From the NCBI RefSeq assembly GCF_000428725.1, contig NZ_AUAM01000026.1, positions 1 through 64,000 on the forward strand: 64,000 bases of DNA, read 5' to 3'. Position 1 is the first letter of the stretch. Each line of letters begins with the position of its first letter. Of the stretch, positions 49,271 to 57,518 are shown in pieces. The notes beneath the pieces were generated by a model. That model saw nothing but the letters and a program-made list of their open reading frames with translations, was not told the origin of the DNA and did not search any database. Position numbers and translations under genes: made by a program. The stretch is from Psychromonas aquimarina ATCC BAA-1526. GTDB taxonomy: Bacteria; Pseudomonadota; Gammaproteobacteria; Enterobacterales; Psychromonadaceae.

Positions 49271-50026
49271 TCAGTCTACTTTGTAAGAGTCAAAAAGGTA
49301 ACCGTCAAAATCCTTAGAATCAACATCGGAAAGTGAAAACAGTACATCTTTAACATTTTCCATATGCTGCCACATGGCCTGTTTTGCCTGCGCCGGATCT
49401 TTTTTCTGCAGAGCGGAAAGGATCTTGGCATGATCTTCAAGAAACTGTTTTCTATAGTTGTCAGTATGAATATGGGTATGCAGCTGCGCCCACATTTTAC
49501 TGGCAGCGCGGCGTTTCCAGATATTCTTCACCACTTCTACCAGATAGTTATTCTGCGTTGATTCTGCAATCAGAACATGAAACTCAGTATCATAATCATA
49601 TTCTGCATTGCCCGCTTCGATTGCTTTTCTTTCATTCTCAAGAACATGCTTCATGCGCACAATCTGCGCCCGGGTAACATGGATGGCGGCAAATTCAGCA
49701 ATATTACTCTCCAGCAGCTGTCTAGCCTGAAGCATTTCAAAGATCCCCAGATCCTCGGCTTCATGAGCAGAGCTTTCACTCGACGGATCCTGTGAAATAT
49801 CATCGGGAAGCGCTGTGACATAAACCCCGGATCCTTTACGAACTTCAACTAAGCCCTGCAGCTCCAGCATAATAATCGCGTCACGAATAGCGGTTCTGCT
49901 GACAGCAAAGGATTCAGCAATGTCCCGTTCAGTGGGCAGGCGGTCACCAATTTTATACTTTTTAGTTTTAAGCTGCTTAATGAGCTCATTACCAAGAGCA
50001 ACATATCTTCGTTGAATTCTTTCCAT
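49271..50026 (-). CDS. GntR/FadR-family regulator (UxuR/ExuR-like)
   Basis: 251 residues. The N-terminal wHTH has GDRLPTERDIAESFAVSRTAIRDAIIMLELQGLVEVRKGSGVYV, closest in memory to the hexuronate regulators ExuR and UxuR. The C-terminal FCD helical domain has the metal-binding Asp/His residues (DTEFHVLIAESTQN, LEDHAKILSAL). No uronate catabolic genes are in the window, so the target is elsewhere. Start ATG at 50026. Confidence 0.85.
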   Translation of the reverse strand: MERIQRRYVALGNELIKQLKTKKYKIGDRLPTERDIAESFAVSRTAIRDAIIMLELQGLVEVRKGSGVYVTALPDDISQDPSSESSAHEAEDLGIFEMLQARQLLESNIAEFAAIHVTRAQIVRMKHVLENERKAIEAGNAEYDYDTEFHVLIAESTQNNYLVEVVKNIWKRRAASKMWAQLHTHIHTDNYRKQFLEDHAKILSALQKKDPAQAKQAMWQHMENVKDVLFSLSDVDSKDFDGYLFDSYKVD

Positions 50027-50304
50027 AATATTTCTTATTAGATAGCAAAACAGATTAAAGCCGATAATAACAAAATGCTAACTGATTAACCAACTCCACG
50101 CTATCGCTTTGATATTAATCACGAATAATTAACGCTAAAGCAGAGCCTTAGTACAATCAGGATAAGTAAATGGTGAGTTTGCTATAAACACAGAAAAGAT
50201 TAAATATAAAAAGCAGATTGGTGACGACTTGAGCAATGCACCGCAGGTCTTTCTGGAACTGCTCAAGAGAATAATTAGTTAAGCTGAGAAAATCTGTAGA
50301 TTAG
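50027..50304. other. Intergenic region, no gene seen
   Basis: 278 bases between the regulator start and the permease terminator. AT-rich, presumably holding the regulator promoter. I see no open frame of note, repeat or RNA-like structure. Confidence 0.5.
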
Positions 50305-50343
50305 TAAAAAAACAGGTCACCCGTAAACCTTACAGGTGACCTG
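50305..50343 (-). terminator. Terminator after the aromatic amino acid permease
   Basis: The stem CAGGTCACC / GGTGACCTG is followed on the minus strand by TTTTTTT, 8 bases after the stop. Confidence 0.92.
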
Positions 50344-50350
50344 AAATTTA

Positions 50351-51520
50351 CTAAATAAGCTGTGAAACCAGCAGGAAACCGCCAAAGGTGAAACTTGCCA
50401 GCAGCGCCGCTCGTCCACCGGCTACCTGGTAATGCGAGCCCTCTTCTAATAGATCTTTAAACTTATTAGAGCGTACCTTTAATACCATTGCCATAGGTAC
50501 AAAAACAGCCAGGAAAACTAAGATAATCCCCGCATAAGCCAATACGCCGATAAACTGATCTTTAGCTAATAACGCCCCCATTAACGGCAGCATAAAAGTA
50601 ATCACAAAGGTTACTGACTTGTTTTTATTAAACAGATCCCGGTTCTGATCAAACAGAGACATCGCCACGCCAAGAAAAGAAGTCAGCAGAGCCAGCCCGG
50701 TAAATAACGATAAAACAGGTCCGATATTTTCGTAACGCTGGCTTAACACACTGATCAGCTCTGACACGTTAGAAAATTTCACTAACTGCTCAACGGGTAA
50801 ATTACCAACAACCGCATATAACCACAGCAGATAACAGAACAAAGGAATAGTTGCTCCGATTACTACCATATTTCTCAGCTGCTTATGAGTTGCTTCGCTG
50901 TTGTATTTAACCACAGACGGCACAACCACCATAAAACCAAAACTGGTAAATAAAACAGCACTGTTTTTTATCAGATCTACCTTACTGTCGTTACTTACCA
51001 GCGAAAAGTTCTCAGATGATATATTTGGAAGCAGGTAAATCAGAGTAATCGTCAATACAATCAGCATCACAAAAAACAGTACCCGGTTAAGTTTATCAAC
51101 CGCAGCCGTACCCTGAGCAACAAAAACCCCGGTAATACAGGTAAACAGAATCTGACTCTGGAGCAGGTTCAGCTCAAGGCCGTAATTTCCTAAGACCTGA
51201 CGCAGCAGATCACCGGCACTTACTATATAAGCGATCATTAAACAGGTTACCAGGCAGTATAACAAGCCGTTGGTCAGCAGCTGCCCCTGTTTGCCTAAGG
51301 TTTTACGGGCGATACTGTTCATGCCGATACCGCCGCCGGATTTTATGGTCGCTTCAAGCAGCAGCAGTGCCGCATAGGTAGTACCAAGCCAGATAAGGAG
51401 CATTAATACTGTTCCCCAAAGCAGTCCGAACTGCGCTAATACCATAGGAATTGCCAGCATGCCGGCACCTAATGCAGTCCCTGCAATAAGCAAAGTTCCG
51501 CCTGTTAATTTTAAATTCAA
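50351..51520 (-). CDS. Aromatic amino acid permease (HAAAP family, TyrP/Mtr type)
   Basis: 389 residues with eleven membrane helices. The N-terminus GGTLLIAGTALGAGMLAIPM is the family's substrate-binding first helix. FTSFGFMVVVPSVVKYN and the C-terminal helix pair match TyrP/Mtr/TnaB. It imports tyrosine or tryptophan with protons. Which amino acid is not clear, though the length (TyrP 403, Mtr 414) and sequence lean to TyrP. It is the last intact core gene before the integrated element. Confidence 0.88.
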   Translation of the reverse strand: MNLKLTGGTLLIAGTALGAGMLAIPMVLAQFGLLWGTVLMLLIWLGTTYAALLLLEATIKSGGGIGMNSIARKTLGKQGQLLTNGLLYCLVTCLMIAYIVSAGDLLRQVLGNYGLELNLLQSQILFTCITGVFVAQGTAAVDKLNRVLFFVMLIVLTITLIYLLPNISSENFSLVSNDSKVDLIKNSAVLFTSFGFMVVVPSVVKYNSEATHKQLRNMVVIGATIPLFCYLLWLYAVVGNLPVEQLVKFSNVSELISVLSQRYENIGPVLSLFTGLALLTSFLGVAMSLFDQNRDLFNKNKSVTFVITFMLPLMGALLAKDQFIGVLAYAGIILVFLAVFVPMAMVLKVRSNKFKDLLEEGSHYQVAGGRAALLASFTFGGFLLVSQLI

Positions 51521-51844
51521 AATATCTGCCTTATCGGTTGTTTTAGCGCGCGGACGAGAAAGTCATTCCTTATGACAGAACTCCAGCCCGCAGCTGTATC
51601 GCTGCTAAATGCAGCATGTAAAAATCATATTAAACCGGCCTTATGCCGCTTAACCAAGGTGTTTTGCTGAGGCTTAAATTTTCCTGCTTCAGCCGCTTGA
51701 GATTATTCAGGAGCGATATCATAAAACAGCACAGCGCACTTTGGTATTACTGATTTCACTAAAATAAAATCATTTTCACAAAAACATTGAAAATAAAGAG
51801 ATACATAAATGAAAAAATAATCAGCCGTAAGTACAGGCAGCAGG
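51521..51844. other. Intergenic region before the truncated repair gene
   Basis: 324 bases. It holds the upstream region of the permease gene on one side and the 3' flank of the alkD-like fragment on the other. No gene or clear regulatory structure was found. Confidence 0.5.
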
Positions 51845-52240
51845 TCAGCGGCGTCCTTTTAAATAATCCAGCCTTAGCGGTTCTGGAAATTTTTCAATCG
51901 CATAGCGAAGCATGGTACGGGGCATCTCTGCATAGAACTTATCAAGAAAGTGCATTTCCACAGTCAAATCGCGATTACCAATTTCCCGCAGCATCCAGCC
52001 TAGCGCTTTATGCATTAAATCATGCGGGTGATTTAATAAATGCTCCGCTAACTGCAGGGTCAGCTGAAAACGCCCTGCTTTGATAAATGCAAAACTGCTC
52101 ATTACCGCGATACGCTGAAACCACAGGTTATCACTGTCGGCAAGCTTCCATATTTGCTCTGTTTCTTTATCCAGTAACCAGGTGCCTAATAAATAATGCG
52201 CAGAACTGTCAACCAGATCCCAGTTATTGACCCCTTCAAG
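51845..52240 (-). pseudogene. AlkD-like DNA alkylation repair gene, 3' fragment cut by the element
   Basis: The last 131 codons of a HEAT-like DNA glycosylase of the DNA alkylation repair family. The frame reads from 52240: NNWDLVDSSAHYLLGTWLL, then IWKLADSDNLWFQRIAVMSSFAFI, and on to the stop at 51845, with HKALGWMLREIG typical of the family. Directly before the first codon (52241-52243) the minus strand has TAG, and similarity ends there. The N-terminal half must lie beyond the other end of the element. An internal ATG at 52102 could start an 85-codon remnant but would not be functional. Confidence 0.85.
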
Positions 52241-52265
52241 CTACTATTATGTGATCTACTGTTAT
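52225..52265. other. Attachment-site junction (att) of the serine-recombinase element
   Basis: The point where the alkD-like frame stops (52240/52241) lies 60 bases before the recombinase start. Large serine recombinases usually lie right beside their att site. The sequence around the junction, CCTTCAAG/CTACTATTA, contains the presumed crossover. The exact core dinucleotide cannot be set without the other junction. Confidence 0.6.
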
Positions 52266-52299
52266 AATACAAGCACGTAAATCCACGAGGGCCGCAACA

Positions 52300-53868
52300 A
52301 TGAATCACACCACCGCATACATCTACAGCCGCATTAGCTCAAAACACCAGACCACTGGCCACGGATTAGACAGACAGCAAGAGCTCGCGCTGGAATACGC
52401 CAACCGGTTAAACTTCAACATATCGACTGAAACATTTAATGACATAGCAAGTGGTTATCACGGAAAACAAATGGCCGGTAAATTAGGGCTATTAATTGAA
52501 GCAGTAAATACAGGACGTATACAGCCACCTGCTGTATTAATCGTTGAATCACTTGACCGCCTGGGACGTGAACACGAAGTAGAAGCACTATCAAGACTGC
52601 TTGATCTTATAAATGCAGGTATAGACGTTCACGAAGTTTCAACTGAAACCGTCTATAACAAAGCTCGACCTGAATTACTTCACTTAGCATTGGCAGTCAT
52701 GTCGAGAGCTCACAACGAATCAAAGCTAAAGAGTCAGCGAAGCCGTGACGCACTGGACCGCGTATTCCATAAAGCAGAGCGGAAAGAGGGCATTATATCA
52801 CGCAATGTTCCCAGTTGGATAATCATTAACACTGACACTACCACACCAGCTACAGCATTCAGCCTGAACAAAACATTCGCTTCAACTATTCAATACATAT
52901 TCAACCTATATCTATCTGGTATGGGCTCCAATCGCATCGCACAGAAGCTACACGAAGAACAACACGAACTAGTGCTATCAAAGCCACACCAAGCTAAGCG
53001 CATGAAACAAACGTGGACGGACAGTCGAGTCCTTAACATACTCCAAGCAGAAGCAGTGACAGGCACGTTCACCAGTAAATCCGCATCACGCCAGCACATC
53101 ATAATAAATGACTACTACCCACAAGTTATATCAATCGAGCAGTTCAACCAAGCTCAAGCAATACGGACTAACAAGAAGCGCACTAATGCTCAAGCCAGCA
53201 ACAATGGAACAGTTAAGAATATACTGTCAGGGCTTATTCGATGCGAATGCGGAATGAAATGGCAGTATAACAAATCAGCATGGACTACTAAGCAAGGTAA
53301 GCAAATCAGAGAATACTTAAGATGTGGAAGCTACAAAGCAAGCCCAAATTGTGGCAGTCAATCACTACAGCTAAGACAGCTAGAGCACCTTATCCTCACG
53401 TGGTTCAGCTCAATCAATCTTAATAACACTGTATCTAACACTAATGAACACAGGGCGAAGTTACAACAGCTAGAACAGCAGGCTGAGAACTTACTTGACT
53501 TAGTAATGATGGGTGATGCACGTGCCAATACACGTTATCAAGCTTTAATGAATGACATCAATGAAACTACGTCACTTATAGCAAATGAGACAGAGCAACA
53601 AACTGTTATACGTAATGCAGAGTCCTTTAACGTATTCGATGTGCTTGACGTGAAAAACAATGAACTAAGGCGCAAAGTTCAAATACTGCTAGTAGCTACT
53701 GTGAATCGTATTACTATTAAAGTCGAAGGTAAGGACGTGACTCTACGTATCTACATGAACAACCACCAGCTAAGTGATGACGGTTTTGCTCAACAATTCA
53801 AAGGTGTAGTAAATGACATGGCAAAAGCACATCAAACGCATTGTATGCCACGTGTTGCAATTGGCTAA
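52300..53868 (+). CDS. Large serine recombinase (integrase)
   Basis: 522 residues. The N-terminal resolvase domain (1-150) has the catalytic serine in YSRISSKHQ (Ser13), GLDRQQE and VESLDRLGRE. The recombinase domain (about 165-290) has IQYIFNLYLSGMGSNRIAQKL. A zinc ribbon (CECGMKW ... LRCGSYKASPNCGS, about 310-350) and a coiled coil (about 385-460) follow. This is the plan of phage and ICE integrases such as phiC31 relatives. It inserts DNA into one attB site, here the alkD-like gene beside it. Codon use and base composition are AT-richer than the core genes. Confidence 0.94.
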   Translation: MNHTTAYIYSRISSKHQTTGHGLDRQQELALEYANRLNFNISTETFNDIASGYHGKQMAGKLGLLIEAVNTGRIQPPAVLIVESLDRLGREHEVEALSRLLDLINAGIDVHEVSTETVYNKARPELLHLALAVMSRAHNESKLKSQRSRDALDRVFHKAERKEGIISRNVPSWIIINTDTTTPATAFSLNKTFASTIQYIFNLYLSGMGSNRIAQKLHEEQHELVLSKPHQAKRMKQTWTDSRVLNILQAEAVTGTFTSKSASRQHIIINDYYPQVISIEQFNQAQAIRTNKKRTNAQASNNGTVKNILSGLIRCECGMKWQYNKSAWTTKQGKQIREYLRCGSYKASPNCGSQSLQLRQLEHLILTWFSSINLNNTVSNTNEHRAKLQQLEQQAENLLDLVMMGDARANTRYQALMNDINETTSLIANETEQQTVIRNAESFNVFDVLDVKNNELRRKVQILLVATVNRITIKVEGKDVTLRIYMNNHQLSDDGFAQQFKGVVNDMAKAHQTHCMPRVAIG

Positions 53869-53988
53869 CAAAATTATGGAGTGAGATTCAGTGTCGCCTT
53901 TAGAATGGCGTATAGGGGGAATGAGCTAACTTGCTGTGGGTTAAATAACTGTAACCTTAATAATAAAAATAAAAAACAAGGAAGTATT

Positions 53989-54306
53989 ATGCCTATTGAA
54001 ATAACAGCAGTTCTAGCTACTGTTGGATTGGGCGCTGTAGGCTGGCTGGTTATGCGTATGCTAAATGGATACGATAATCGAATTAAATCAGTTGAACAGG
54101 CGTCGAACAACCATATATCTAAACAACTAGTTGATGATGACCGTTGGAAACGACAAGAAGTTACTAACATCAAAGTTGAGAACATACAGCAGAAACAAGC
54201 TGTAATTGAGAATCGTGTTGATACTCACGATGACAACATAATGGAACTTAAGGAACAGCTAAAATCTATGGATGGAAAGCTTGATCAACTACTAACACGT
54301 TTGTAA
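53989..54306 (+). CDS. Small membrane-anchored coiled-coil protein
   Basis: 105 residues from the ATG at 53989, which has AAGGAAG upstream; the open frame extends further 5' without a start site. One transmembrane helix (about 5-24, ITAVLATVGLGAVGWLVMRML) is followed by a long predicted coiled coil rich in Q/K/E/D (35-105, ending LKSMDGKLDQLLTRL). Such proteins resemble phage haemolysin-XhlA-like or spanin-like accessory proteins, but I do not recognise a family. It lies 120 bases after the integrase. A short hairpin (AGCACCTTAACTGGTGCTTTTTT, 54310-54332) ends it. Confidence 0.65.
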   Translation: MPIEITAVLATVGLGAVGWLVMRMLNGYDNRIKSVEQASNNHISKQLVDDDRWKRQEVTNIKVENIQQKQAVIENRVDTHDDNIMELKEQLKSMDGKLDQLLTRL

Positions 54307-54309
54307 TCA

Positions 54310-54332
54310 ATAGCACCTTAACTGGTGCTTTT
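54310..54332 (+). terminator. Terminator after the coiled-coil protein gene
   Basis: AGCACC / GGTGCT with loop TTAACT, followed by TTTTTT. Confidence 0.85.
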
Positions 54333-54380
54333 TTGTGGTTTTCTCCTCCAATTATAAAGTTTGCATCAAAAAAACACACA

Positions 54381-54450
54381 AACCATGATCTAAGGCACTG
54401 TCAAATACAAACCATTTTGCTATAAAACATCTTTATTATGTGAACTACAT
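54381..54450. repeat. Leader repeat, copy 1 (second copy 55556-55626)
   Basis: AACCATGATCTAAGGCACTG at 54381 is followed by a stretch similar over about 70 bases to 55556-55626 (AACCATGATCTAACACACTG...). Both copies end in TTTTGYTATAAAA-CATCTT and lie 40-60 bases before a plus-strand gene. The shared part may be a promoter (TATAAA box) carried with each gene, or a remnant of recombination. Confidence 0.7.
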
Positions 54451-54506
54451 ATTCATTAGTAAGTATCACCTAATAGGCTATTAACTTTTATTAAAAAGGA
54501 ATAATC

Positions 54507-54854
54507 ATGGCAACACTAGATATGAAAGGCCCATTTGCTTTAAATGATGCCACAATCGATAAAATAATCTTAAAAGAGTCTGCTGGTAATTACGCATTAG
54601 GTCAAACAAATGACAAAGATGTATTTATAGTTTCCTATGTAGGTCGTTCCGATTCTGACGTAAAACAACGCCTTAAACATTGGGCTAAAAATTCCAAACG
54701 ACCTATGTTTAAATATTCTTATGCTACATCACCAAAAACCGCATTCGAAAAAGAGTGTAAAAACTATCACGACTTTGATGAACCAGCAGATAATGATATT
54801 CACCCAGACAAACCTGATAATAGTAGTTGGTCCTGTCCTGTTTGCAGTTGTTAA
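54507..54854 (+). CDS. GIY-YIG-like small protein with C-terminal zinc-ribbon half
   Basis: 115 residues. The first 90 follow the GIY-YIG nuclease layout: GNYAL (GIY strand) at about 28, VSYVGRSDSDVKQRLKHW (YIG strand and helix with arginine) at about 45-62, and a glutamate in KTAFEKECKNYHDF at about 80. The tail DNSSWSCPVCSC has three cysteines. It is smaller than most GIY-YIG enzymes and the catalytic tyrosine pattern is degenerate, so activity is uncertain. AAGGA precedes the ATG. It is preceded by a leader repeat (54381) and stands alone. Confidence 0.6.
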   Translation: MATLDMKGPFALNDATIDKIILKESAGNYALGQTNDKDVFIVSYVGRSDSDVKQRLKHWAKNSKRPMFKYSYATSPKTAFEKECKNYHDFDEPADNDIHPDKPDNSSWSCPVCSC

Positions 54855-55099
54855 TGAGTTCAATTCAAATCTTAAACTATGAAATTTAAATGAGGATCTA
54901 CAAGATATTCTGGTATCCCTAAATTTCAATCATCTTTCTACAAACATAATAATGGCTGTTTTCTTTGTTTTTCCTGCCACTAATAATCGTTGTATAGGTT
55001 GTTTTAAAAACAGGATTACATTGCTTCATGGCCATATCTTTTACTGTGTATCAACAAGCATATAATCTAATATGCTATTCGGCACTAAGGCGAATTAAT

Positions 55100-55366
55100 A
55101 TGACTGTATACTGTGTATCATATGACTTGAATAAAACAGGCCAAAACTATAATGGGCTTTACAAAGAACTAGAGAAATCATCAGGCTATTGGCATTATTT
55201 GGATTCAACTTGGTTGATAGCCACTTCTGAAACCGCTACTCAATTATTTGCTCGTTTAAAAGCATATGTTGATGATAATGACTCAATGCTAGTTATCAGA
55301 GTAACGACAGAACATAGTGGCTGGTTACCTAAGAAAGCATGGGATTGGATTAATAATAACGTTTAA
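55100..55366 (+). CDS. SinR-family/Cas2-like small protein
   Basis: 88 residues from the ATG at 55100. It starts MTVYCVSYDLNKTGQNYNGLYKELE, has the strand HYLDSTWLIATSETATQL, then MLVIRVT and ends WINNNV. This is the pattern of proteins usually labelled SinR family, with a ferredoxin-like fold related to Cas2 and VapD. They are small stand-alone proteins of unproven function, common in mobile DNA. A 7-base hairpin (AATGCTT/AAGCATT) follows at once. No cas genes are near. Confidence 0.75.
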   Translation: MTVYCVSYDLNKTGQNYNGLYKELEKSSGYWHYLDSTWLIATSETATQLFARLKAYVDDNDSMLVIRVTTEHSGWLPKKAWDWINNNV

Positions 55367-55555
55367 TGCTTAACGAAAGCATTTAAGCGGGTTATACAGA
55401 ATAAGGATTTGATGTCTTAAACCTTATACTTTTGTATGTGGCAAACTCCACATAATAAGTGCCTATAGTATTAATTCCTAATTTTGATTCATTTTTGGGT
55501 GCCATATGGCACCATCCCCTCCACACACGTAAAAATAAAATCAAACACCTACAAC

Positions 55556-55626
55556 AACCATGATCTAACACACTGTTTAAAAAGACTAATTTTGTTATAA
55601 AACCATCTTAATTAAATGAATTATGT
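55556..55626. repeat. Leader repeat, copy 2
   Basis: Second copy of the 54381 leader sequence, about 70% alike over 70 bases, ending just before the nuclease gene at 55667. Confidence 0.7.
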
Positions 55627-55666
55627 TTGCGTGTTAATAAACTACGTAAATAATTGGAAGGTAATA

Positions 55667-56554
55667 ATGTTTGATGATTTTGATTTTAGTTTATTAGACG
55701 ATCCTGATTTTAAAGAAGATTCGGTTCGAGAAGAGTTAATATTACCGATTATCAAGGCACTCGGTTATTATTCTAATGGTGATAATAAGATCGTAAGAAG
55801 CAAATCTTTGATGCACCCGTATGTAGCCATAGGTTCTAAACAACGAAAAGTTTCAATTATTCCTGATTACATGTTCCTCTCAGAGGGAATGCCATATTGG
55901 ATTCTAGATGCAAAGTCACCAACTGAAGAAATAATGAAAAGTAAGCATGTAGAACAGGCCTATAGTTACGCAATACATCCGGAAGTCAGAGCTAAGTATT
56001 ATGCACTATGTAACGGTCGAGAGTTTTCTCTATATAGCATTGATAAATTTAAACCAATATTGAACTTTTCACTTGAAAATATTGGAGAGTATTGGGAATT
56101 TTTATACCGCCTGCTCAACCCAAAATTAAAAGCTAATGATGAAATAATGGAGTATCACCCTGATTACGGTATCCATATGCTAAAGCTTGGCGTCACAAAA
56201 GGATTTAAATATATTGGGCTAGCTGTAAATATTAATTGCATATCTAAAATTGAAGATGGGCTATATACAACAACGACGGTTATTCCTGGTGATACAGAGT
56301 TTATCGTATCAATTGATTTCAATGAAGAACAGTTAGAAGTATTGCTTTCAATGCAACCAAAACATCTTGCTGAAATCGTTAGAAGCGGATTGAAAAGACA
56401 ACCTTATTATATTTTCTTAAAAAATGACGACTTAAAGTTTGGTGTTAGTGCTTCACTTTCTAATAAAATTCAAGAAAATGCAGAAGAACAATACGTGTCC
56501 TTTGTCGCAGATGAATTCATGGAGTATTGTGGATTAACTGAATCTAAGCCCTAA
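55667..56554 (+). CDS. Stand-alone HsdR_N-type (type I restriction R-subunit N-terminal) nuclease domain
   Basis: 295 residues from the ATG at 55667 (GGAAGG upstream). Residues 1-150 match the endonuclease domain of type I restriction HsdR: DSVREELILPIIKALGY (motif with Glu), then a proline-aspartate and DAKSP (PDYMFLSEGMPYWILDAKSP, the PD-(D/E)XK core), and QAYSYAIHPEV. There is no helicase or motor domain. The second half (150-295) is unlike anything I recall. Such stand-alone HsdR_N proteins are found in phage-defence and mobile regions. The catalytic residues look intact, so DNA cleavage is plausible. Confidence 0.78.
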   Translation: MFDDFDFSLLDDPDFKEDSVREELILPIIKALGYYSNGDNKIVRSKSLMHPYVAIGSKQRKVSIIPDYMFLSEGMPYWILDAKSPTEEIMKSKHVEQAYSYAIHPEVRAKYYALCNGREFSLYSIDKFKPILNFSLENIGEYWEFLYRLLNPKLKANDEIMEYHPDYGIHMLKLGVTKGFKYIGLAVNINCISKIEDGLYTTTTVIPGDTEFIVSIDFNEEQLEVLLSMQPKHLAEIVRSGLKRQPYYIFLKNDDLKFGVSASLSNKIQENAEEQYVSFVADEFMEYCGLTESKP

Positions 56555-56649
56555 CAAGTGCGTCACGTGAGAATTTTATTCACTGATGGTTATCATCAAA
56601 GCGATCTTAAAATCCACATACACAAACATTGCAGTGAAAAGAAAACTAA

Positions 56650-57054
56650 ATGCAAAATAATATTAACCAGTTTAACGAAGTGGCCGCAACTATATTCGCG
56701 TATCTTCATGATCATTTCCCTAAGCCCGTAGGCATGAAAATGCATGAATTAGTTGGTGGAGAAATAAATTCAGACGAAATGTCTATGTGTCCCAAAACAG
56801 ACTTTGCTAAAGATGTAGTAAATTGGTTAACTGACGAAGGTTACATTAAGTCGAGTGGCGGGAATTTTGCACTTTACAGTCAGTGTGTTTTAACATCTAA
56901 AGGTTTAGATGCATTAAATTCTACTCCTGATAGCCTTGGTGGAAAAGCAACCACTATTTCAAAAATTAAAGATGGCTTAGCAACAGGTTCTAGCGAGGTG
57001 ATTAAGGCAGCTATTGGAGCAACTGTTAAGTCTATTGTTAGCCACGCACTCTAA
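56650..57054 (+). CDS. Small hypothetical protein with winged-helix pattern
   Basis: 134 residues. The first 90 look like a winged helix-turn-helix (AATIFAYLHDHFPKPVGMKM, DFAKDVVNWLTDEGYIKSSGG, VLTSKGLDALN). The tail is a glycine/alanine-rich amphipathic helix (SSEVIKAAIGATVKSIVSHAL), which could interact with membrane. I know no function. Its stop codon is followed by CTAACAACAGC and a G+C-rich palindrome GCGGACAATTTGTCCG-like (57064-57082) that resembles an attC-type end on the plus strand, weakly. Confidence 0.55.
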   Translation: MQNNINQFNEVAATIFAYLHDHFPKPVGMKMHELVGGEINSDEMSMCPKTDFAKDVVNWLTDEGYIKSSGGNFALYSQCVLTSKGLDALNSTPDSLGGKATTISKIKDGLATGSSEVIKAAIGATVKSIVSHAL

Positions 57055-57137
57055 CAACAGCTATTGTCGGACAAATTGTCCGCTACGCTTCAAATTTGCA
57101 CAAAACACAGCATTATATTTTAAGGGGAGGTTTAGTT

Positions 57138-57326
57138 ATGACATTAACTATTGGTGAATTAAAGAAAATGATTAAGGACTACGATAATGATATTGAAATT
57201 TCATTTAGTGGTTTAGATTTCTATCGTTTAAAAATGAGAGGCGATAAACTGGTTCAAGTCGAATTCAATCAAGGTGTTTATAAGAGTCGAGAAACAGGGG
57301 AAATTATTGTAGAAAATAACGATTGA
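57138..57326 (+). CDS. Small hypothetical protein
   Basis: 62 residues from the ATG at 57138, with GGGGAGG upstream (a strong ribosome site). The sequence MTLTIGELKKMIKDYDNDIEISFSG is acidic and soluble, with a helix then strands. It resembles small proteins encoded by phages and mobile DNA, but I cannot name the family. The following 190 bases to 57518 hold only a 23-codon open frame (57364) that I do not trust. Confidence 0.5.
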   Translation: MTLTIGELKKMIKDYDNDIEISFSGLDFYRLKMRGDKLVQVEFNQGVYKSRETGEIIVENND

Positions 57327-57518
57327 TTTAGAGGATATAATCATCGGTAAAGAAAAACGGAAAATGGAAGAAACATGTGGTCGCAAAGCTCAAGACCCTT
57401 CCCGTTTTAAATATTTATATAAAGATCAGAGATAAACGTCGGTGCTTGTCCAACAATAGGATTAAGTCATGGTTCGCGTTGCTCGCACGAACTATCCTTA
57501 ATTAGTGGTAGTAAATAT

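Noticed and set aside
51787-52083. 98-codon plus-strand frame over the alkD-like fragment
   Set aside because: It is antisense to a clear protein remnant and lacks a ribosome site.
55367-55400. Hairpin AATGCTT/AAGCATT after the SinR-like gene as attC
   Set aside because: No core heptamers; at most a weak terminator.
57049-57125. Plus-strand attC-like sequence after the 56650 gene (CTCTAACAACAGC with an internal palindrome)
   Set aside because: The second core heptamer GTTRRRY is missing, so I do not list it as an attC; it may be a decayed one.
57364-57435. 23-codon open frame before the cassette series
   Set aside because: No ribosome site, very short, no similarity known.
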